A model generated the notes under the pieces. That model saw only the letters and a program-made list of their open reading frames with translations, was not told the origin of the DNA and searched no databases. The position numbers and the translations under genes are program-made. Shown in pieces: positions 6,091-9,720 of a stretch of 9,720 nucleotides of DNA. Source of the stretch: Candidatus Buchananbacteria bacterium RIFCSPLOWO2_02_FULL_46_11b (GTDB lineage: Bacteria > Patescibacteriota > Patescibacteriia > Buchananbacterales > UBA6539); contig MHIR01000027.1 of the NCBI GenBank assembly GCA_001817615.1, positions 1-9,720 on the forward strand. The letters run 5' to 3'. Numbering within the stretch: position 1 is the first letter of the stretch; every line of letters begins with the position of its first letter.

Positions 6091-6993
6091 ATGAAAGCGC
6101 TCGTCACCGGCGGTGCCGGATTCATCGGTTCAAACTTAGTTGATGAATTAATCAAGCAGGGTAATCAGGTAAGGGTTATAGACAATCTTTCCACCGGCAA
6201 AAAAGAAAATTTAAATCCCCGGGCCGAATTTGTTTTAGCCGATATCACCAATTTGGAAGAAATCAAGCCGCATTTTGCCGGCATTGACTGTGTTTTTCAT
6301 CTGGCGGCCTTGCCGCGGGTGCAATGGTCAATTGAAAATCCGATTGAAACTCATAACGCCAATATCAACGGCACGCTCAATGTTTTTTTGGCGGCCAAAG
6401 ACGCCAAGGTGAAACGTTTGGTTTATTCGGCTTCTTCTTCGGCTTACGGCGATAATCCCGTCATGCCCTTGAAAGAAGATTTTTTGCCCGCGCCGATGAG
6501 CCCTTACGGCCTGCATAAATACGTGGGCGAGCATTACGCCCGGCTCTTTGCCCTGCTCTACGGTTTAGAAACCGTCAGTTTGCGCTATTTTAACGTCTAC
6601 GGGCCGCGCCTGGCCTTCGCGGGCGCTTACGTCACGGTAATCGCGGTTTTTTTAAGGCAGAAAAGCGAAGGCAAAAAAATGACCATTATTGGCGACGGCA
6701 GCCAGACGCGGGATTTTACTTTTGTCGGCGACGTGGTCAGAGCTAATATTTTAGCTTCTCAAAGCGATCAGGTTGGACACGGCGAAGTGATCAATATCGG
6801 CGCCGGCCATAATTATTCGGTCAATGAAATCGCGGCCAAGATCGGCGGCGAAACGGAATACATCGCGGCGCGCATTGAGCCACATGATACGCTGGCGGAT
6901 ACCAGTAAAGCTAAAGAATTGTTGGGCTGGGAGCCGCAGGTTAATTTTGACGAGGGATTAAGACGGACCGTTGAGTGGTTTGATCACAGGTAA
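6091..6993 (+). CDS. UDP-hexose / UDP-N-acetylhexosamine 4-epimerase family protein (SDR)
   Basis: NAD-dependent C4 epimerase of nucleotide sugars. The 300 residues carry GGAGFIG (7-13), D31, the SASSSAYG catalytic Ser region (113-120), Y139xxxK143 (SPYGLHK) and RYFNVYGPR (165-173). The segment AALPRVQWSIENPIETHNAN resembles the WbpP-type and archaeal GalE-like branch more than E. coli GalE. By my hand alignment, the position of the WbpP gate residue Ser306 is filled by a small residue (about T267), which could admit N-acetylated sugars; this is tentative. The substrate may be UDP-glucose or UDP-GlcNAc. The start has no Shine-Dalgarno and abuts the array. The GAF-ANTAR gene follows 11 bases later (or 2, if its TTG start is used), so the two are probably one transcript. 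Confidence 0.85.
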   Translation: MKALVTGGAGFIGSNLVDELIKQGNQVRVIDNLSTGKKENLNPRAEFVLADITNLEEIKPHFAGIDCVFHLAALPRVQWSIENPIETHNANINGTLNVFLAAKDAKVKRLVYSASSSAYGDNPVMPLKEDFLPAPMSPYGLHKYVGEHYARLFALLYGLETVSLRYFNVYGPRLAFAGAYVTVIAVFLRQKSEGKKMTIIGDGSQTRDFTFVGDVVRANILASQSDQVGHGEVINIGAGHNYSVNEIAAKIGGETEYIAARIEPHDTLADTSKAKELLGWEPQVNFDEGLRRTVEWFDHR

Positions 6994-7004
6994 GCTTGAT
7001 TGAT

Positions 7005-7709
7005 ATGATTAAAACCGGCGACAATAATATTAAAAATAATCTGGCCGTGCTGGAAGAGATTATCGAGACTTTCAGCGCGAATTTCGACTTGAAGGATATT
7101 TTGAACAATATCGCCAGAATCATCGGCCAGGTGACCAGGGCCGATTCTTGTTTTATTTATTTGATTTCCGGCGACGAAGTAATCTTAAAGGCTTCGCAAA
7201 ACCCCCATCATTCAAATTTAGCGAAGATTAAAATGAAGGTCGGCGAAGGGATTACCGGCTGGGTGGCGGAAACCAAAAAATCCGCGGCCATTGCCAGCCG
7301 GGCTTACGAGGATAAGCGCTTTAAAATTTTTTCCGGTTTGCCGGAAGATAAATTTGAAAGTTTTTTGTCGGTGCCGATCATTTTCCGGAAAAAAGTCATC
7401 GGCGTCATCAATGTCCAGCATTGCCGGACAAAGAAATATTCAAAAAAAGACATTAATTTTTTGGAAACCATTGCCAAGCAAATCGGCGGCATTTTGGAAA
7501 TTTCGCGCTTAATTTCGGAAACCGATGTTTTAAAAGACGCTTTGGAAACGCAGAAATTGGCGGCCAAGGCCAAAGCGATTTTGATGAAATCGGGCGGCTT
7601 GTCCGAAGATGAAGCCCATCGCTTATTGGTCAAAAAAAGCATGGATAAAAGAAAGTCGCTTAAGGCCGTGGCCGAGGCGGTTATTTTGGCCCAGGAAGTG
7701 ATCAGTTAA
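7005..7709 (+). CDS. GAF-ANTAR RNA-binding transcription antiterminator
   Basis: A sensor fused to an RNA-binding output. Residues ~14-165 form a GAF domain (VTRADSCFIYLISGDEV ... VGEGITGWVAET ... SFLSVPIIFRKKVIGVINVQ). A helical linker leads to a C-terminal ANTAR domain at ~176-230 (LAAKAKAILMKSGGLSEDEA ... LLVKKSMDKRKSLKAVAEAV) with the family's conserved Ala, Gly, Glu-Ala and basic positions. ANTAR proteins bind paired hexaloop hairpins in mRNA leaders and prevent terminators from forming, typically upstream of nitrogen genes; here glnA follows, with a matching leader. The GAF ligand is unknown. It has no receiver domain, so it is probably ligand-controlled rather than phosphorylated. I chose ATG 7005 (234 residues). 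TTG 6996 in the same frame, with AGG at 6988-6990 five bases before it, is the alternative (237 residues). Confidence 0.9.
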   Translation: MIKTGDNNIKNNLAVLEEIIETFSANFDLKDILNNIARIIGQVTRADSCFIYLISGDEVILKASQNPHHSNLAKIKMKVGEGITGWVAETKKSAAIASRAYEDKRFKIFSGLPEDKFESFLSVPIIFRKKVIGVINVQHCRTKKYSKKDINFLETIAKQIGGILEISRLISETDVLKDALETQKLAAKAKAILMKSGGLSEDEAHRLLVKKSMDKRKSLKAVAEAVILAQEVIS

Positions 7710-7718
7710 TTATCCACA
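7710..7718 (+). promoter_or_regulatory. DnaA-box-like 9-mer TTATCCACA
   Basis: Exact copy of the 9-mer at 2026-2034, starting on the base after the GAF-ANTAR stop codon and ten bases before the predicted -35 of glnA. It could be a regulatory DnaA site or chance. Confidence 0.35.
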
Positions 7719-7727
7719 GCGGCTCGC

Positions 7728-7756
7728 TTGCAAAAAAAAGTCAAATGATTTAATAT
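7728..7756 (+). promoter_or_regulatory. glnA: Candidate glnA promoter
   Basis: TTGCAA (7728-7733), a 17-base spacer and TAATAT (7751-7756). Both boxes match the consensus at 4 of 6 positions. Transcription would start near 7763, so the RNA would begin directly with the first hexaloop hairpin at 7764. Confidence 0.5.
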
Positions 7757-7763
7757 ATCAATA

Positions 7764-7801
7764 AGGCACAATGGCGTGCCTAAGAGTCAATGAAGACGTC
7801 T
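7764..7801 (+). ncRNA. Candidate ANTAR-target leader RNA (two tandem hexaloop hairpins) upstream of glnA
   Basis: Hairpin P1: AGGCAC (7764-7769), loop AATGGC (7770-7775), GTGCCT (7776-7781), six perfect pairs. Hairpin P2: AGAGTC (7783-7788), loop AATGAA (7789-7794), GAC and TCT (7795-7797, 7799-7801) with one bulged G at 7798. A single base, A7782, separates them. Published ANTAR targets are two adjacent stem-loops with six-base loops carrying A at position 1 and G at position 4; both loops here fit. The position between a GAF-ANTAR gene and glnA supports the call. The regulatory outcome is inferred. Confidence 0.75.
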
Positions 7802-7810
7802 GATTTACCG

Positions 7811-7855
7811 GCGCCTTTTTTAGTTATTAACGCGAGACGCCTCATCGGGGCGTCT
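7811..7855 (+). promoter_or_regulatory. Expression-platform candidate of the glnA leader (U-run and start-proximal hairpin)
   Basis: GCGCC followed by six T (7816-7821) resembles the 3' side of a terminator. Its partner could be AAGGC (7763-7767) or GGCGT (7773-7777), both of which would break P1. Further on, AGACGCC (7835-7841) pairs exactly with GGCGTCT (7849-7855), ten bases before the glnA ATG. CGTCT of P2 (7797-7801) could instead pair with AGACG (7835-7839). These competing folds are seen by eye only; energies were not calculated. The start-proximal palindrome might alternatively be a dispersed repeat. Confidence 0.45.
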
Positions 7856-7865
7856 ATACAAATTT

Positions 7866-9272
7866 ATGCCAAAAAAAGTATTTGACCAAATTGAGAAGGA
7901 AAAAGTGGAAATTATTGACTTGCGCTTTGTTGATATTTTCGGCAAATGGCAGCATTTTTCCACGCCGGCCTCGTTTCTTTCCGAAAAGGATTTTAAAGAA
8001 GGAATCGGCTTTGACGGTTCGTCCATCAAGGGCTTCAAACCGATTGAGGAAAGCGATTTAATTTTGATTCCCGAGCCCGAGACGGCGTTTATTGATCCGT
8101 TTTTTGAGCACAAAACTCTGTGCCTGATCTGCGACGTTTACGAGCCGGGGACAAGGCAGCCGTTTATTTTTGACCCGCGCTTTATCGCCAAAAAAGCCCA
8201 AAAATATCTGGAATCAACCGGCCTGGCCGACAAGGTGTATCTGGGCCCGGAAGCGGAATTTTTTATTTTTGATTCAATCAACTATTTTGAATCGGAAAAT
8301 CAGTCGTATTATAAAATTGATTCCGCCGAAGCGTTCTGGAATTCCGGCCTGGGCGAAAGGAATTTAGGCTACAAGATACGGGCCAAAGAAGGCTATTTTC
8401 CGGTGCCGCCCAACGATACCTTGCAGGATTTGCGCAGCGAAATCACCAGGCATCTTATTAACGCCGGCATTGAAGTGGAAAAGCATCACCACGAAGTCGC
8501 CACCGCCGGCCAGAGCGAGATTGACATGAAATACGACGAGCTACTTGCCATGGCTGACAAGCTGATGAAGTTCAAATATATCGTTAAAGCAACTTGCAGT
8601 AAAGCCGGCCGCGTGGCGACTTTTATGCCCAAGCCGATTTTTTCCGATAATGGTTCCGGCATGCACACCCACATTTCCTTGTGGCAAGAGGGCCAGCCGC
8701 TTTTTGCCGGCGACAAATACGGCGGCCTGTCGGAAATGGCGCTGTATTTCATCGGCGGCCTGTTAAAACACGCCGGCGCGGTTTTGGCTTTTGCCTCGCC
8801 GACAACCAACTCCTACAAGCGCCTGGTGCCGGGTTATGAAGCGCCGGTCAATCTCGCCTATTCCCAGCGCAACCGTTCGGCCGCCATCCGCATTCCGGTT
8901 TATTCCGACCATCCGTCAAGCAAGCGCCTTGAATTCCGCCCGCCGGATCCGGCCGCCAATCCCTACCTGGCCTTCTCCGCCATTTTACTGGCCGGTCTTG
9001 ACGGCATCCAGAATAAAATCGATCCGGGCAAGGCTTACGACTCAAATATCTTTGAGCTGACAAAAGAAGAAGCCAAGGATATCAAATCCGTGCCGGGATC
9101 TTTGGTTGAAGCGCTGGCCTGCCTGAATAAAGATCGCGAGTTTCTGACTGAATCCGGAGTTTTCACCGACGCGTTTATCGATCAGTGGATTGACTTAAAA
9201 ACCGGCCTGGAAGCCGATCCGGTCCGTTTGCGCCCGCATCCGCACGAATTTTTGCTTTACCATGATTGCTAG
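7866..9272 (+). CDS. glnA: Glutamine synthetase, type I
   Basis: Makes glutamine from glutamate, ammonia and ATP in the cytosol; type I enzymes form dodecamers. At 468 residues it is the same size as E. coli GlnA. Visible motifs: the beta-grasp GFDGSSI loop (48-54), GPEAEFFIFD (127-136), KEGYFPVPPNDTLQDLRSEI (174-193), the ammonia/glutamate site HHHEVATAGQSEID (207-220), MPKPIFSDNGSGMHTH (254-269), NSYKRLVPGYEAP (315-327) and NRSAAIRIP (336-344). Spacing follows the GSI-beta type of enterobacteria. The loop where E. coli has its adenylylated tyrosine (NLYDLP) reads NIFELT, with Phe at 396, so that control is absent. The gene has no Shine-Dalgarno. Its leader carries the ANTAR-type RNA, and the ANTAR gene lies just upstream, so expression is probably regulated at the RNA level. 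Confidence 0.96.
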   Translation: MPKKVFDQIEKEKVEIIDLRFVDIFGKWQHFSTPASFLSEKDFKEGIGFDGSSIKGFKPIEESDLILIPEPETAFIDPFFEHKTLCLICDVYEPGTRQPFIFDPRFIAKKAQKYLESTGLADKVYLGPEAEFFIFDSINYFESENQSYYKIDSAEAFWNSGLGERNLGYKIRAKEGYFPVPPNDTLQDLRSEITRHLINAGIEVEKHHHEVATAGQSEIDMKYDELLAMADKLMKFKYIVKATCSKAGRVATFMPKPIFSDNGSGMHTHISLWQEGQPLFAGDKYGGLSEMALYFIGGLLKHAGAVLAFASPTTNSYKRLVPGYEAPVNLAYSQRNRSAAIRIPVYSDHPSSKRLEFRPPDPAANPYLAFSAILLAGLDGIQNKIDPGKAYDSNIFELTKEEAKDIKSVPGSLVEALACLNKDREFLTESGVFTDAFIDQWIDLKTGLEADPVRLRPHPHEFLLYHDC

Positions 9273-9280
9273 ACAATAAG

Positions 9281-9314
9281 ACAAAAAAGCAAGATTTAGG
9301 TCTTGTTTTTTTGT
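9281..9314 (+). terminator. Rho-independent terminator of glnA
   Basis: ACAAAAAAGCAAGA (9281-9294) pairs with 9301-9314 through 14 positions, one of them G-U, around the six-base loop TTTAGG. The 3' arm contains a seven-T run and T-rich bases continue to 9317. It starts nine bases after the stop codon. Confidence 0.8.
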
Positions 9315-9348
9315 TTTAGCAGGGTCTTTTAAGCCGGTCAATTTAAGA

Positions 9349-9411
9349 GTGTAGGGAGTGGGTAGTTTTTTTACCGCACCCTGCGCTTTATTCCTTACAC
9401 CCTACTCCCTA
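9349..9411. repeat. Imperfect inverted array before apt
   Basis: Left arm GTGTAGGG, AGTGGGTA (9349-9364); right arm CCTTACAC, CCTACTCC, CTA (9393-9411). TAGGGAGT (9352-9359) pairs exactly with ACTCCCTA (9404-9411), and GTAGGG (9351-9356) with CCCTAC (9400-9405). The same 8-bp style as the other spacers is visible, with a different word. Confidence 0.6.
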
Positions 9412-9414
9412 ACC

Positions 9415-9443
9415 TTGTCTTAAACGCAAATTTGCCTTATAAT
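9415..9443 (+). promoter_or_regulatory. apt: Promoter of apt
   Basis: TTGTCT (9415-9420), a spacer of exactly 17 bases and a perfect TATAAT (9438-9443). Transcription would start near 9450, leaving a short ~23-base leader without a Shine-Dalgarno. Confidence 0.7.
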
Positions 9444-9472
9444 ATCAATATAAATCTTAAGCCAAAACCACT

Positions 9473-9720
9473 ATGGACAAAGCTTATTTAGACGCCCGAA
9501 TCCGCAAAATTCCCAACTTTCCCAAAGAAGGGATCTTATTTTATGACGTGACCACGCTTTTTGAAGACGCGGCATGTTTTAAGCAAATGATTGACGAGAT
9601 TTGCAAGAATTATGAAGGCCAAAAAATTGATAAAGTCGTAGGTATTGATGCCCGCGGGTTCTTATTAGCCTCCACCATGGCTTACAAATTAAACGCCGGC
9701 ATTTCCGTGGTGCGCAAAAA
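9473..9720 (+). CDS. apt: Adenine phosphoribosyltransferase, N-terminal part (3' end outside window)
   Basis: Purine salvage enzyme that joins adenine and PRPP to give AMP and pyrophosphate in the cytosol. The 82 complete codons begin MDKAYLDARIRKIPNFPKEG and continue with ILFYDVTTLFED (about 21-32), the typical Apt N-terminal signature I-x-x-x-P-x-F-P-K-x-G-I-L-F-x-D-x-T, and VVGIDARGFLLAS (about 59-71), matching the E. coli VVGTEARGFLFG segment. The window ends at SVVRK, before the PRPP-binding loop, so catalytic completeness cannot be judged. The ATG at 9473 follows ACCACT and has no Shine-Dalgarno; the promoter 30 bases upstream supports this start. Confidence 0.9.
   Translation, partial: MDKAYLDARIRKIPNFPKEGILFYDVTTLFEDAACFKQMIDEICKNYEGQKIDKVVGIDARGFLLASTMAYKLNAGISVVRK

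Noticed and set aside
6091..6993. dTDP-glucose 4,6-dehydratase assignment
   Set aside because: It lacks the TDEVYG-type catalytic Asp-Glu pair; the SASSSAYG and RYFNVYGPR segments fit the 4-epimerase branch.
7835..7855. Simple terminator of the GAF-ANTAR gene
   Set aside because: The hairpin is followed by ATACAAATTTATG, not a U-tract, and lies beside the glnA start; kept only as a possible regulatory hairpin.

Overview
The window looks like a piece of a Candidate Phyla Radiation (Patescibacteria, probably Parcubacteria-like) chromosome. The evidence is indirect: two large low-complexity surface proteins of the type common in that group, a small single-membrane-span protein of a type I associate with the same genomes, almost no Shine-Dalgarno sites, and short intergenic regions filled with hairpins. 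UGA is a stop codon here, because prfB (release factor 2) is present and carries a UGA programmed-frameshift site. That argues against the UGA-glycine lineages (Gracilibacteria/Absconditabacteria). All genes are on the + strand.

Layout. 1-1266: C-terminal part of a secreted surface protein, ended by a strong terminator. 1267-1570: promoter and a purine/pyrimidine repeat hairpin. 1571-1906: small coiled-coil plus single transmembrane protein. 1907-2108: 8-bp-period inverted array, a DnaA-box-like 9-mer and an extended -10 promoter. 2109-3560: exported repetitive surface protein. 3561-3871: three different inverted-repeat structures and the prfB promoter. 3872-5000: prfB, read through a classical +1 frameshift. 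5084-6013: UDP-glucuronate decarboxylase (UDP-xylose synthase). 6091-6993: UDP-hexose 4-epimerase family enzyme. 7005-7709: GAF-ANTAR RNA-binding antiterminator. 7710-7865: leader with a promoter and two tandem hexaloop hairpins. 7866-9272: glnA, type I glutamine synthetase. 9273-9472: terminator, hairpin and promoter. 9473-end: start of apt.

How the genes work together. The two SDR enzymes make nucleotide sugars for surface polysaccharide. The GAF-ANTAR protein is probably cotranscribed with the epimerase, and the following leader has the shape of an ANTAR target RNA: two adjacent stem-loops with six-base loops, A at loop position 1 and G at position 4. This predicts RNA-level control of glutamine synthetase by its neighbour. 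In agreement, the glutamine synthetase has Phe where enterobacterial GlnA has its adenylylated Tyr. The second theme is the spacers: most carry arrays of 8-10 bp words arranged as imperfect inverted repeats. Each spacer uses its own word, and two arrays run into the ends of flanking genes. These two points are the most interesting content of the window.
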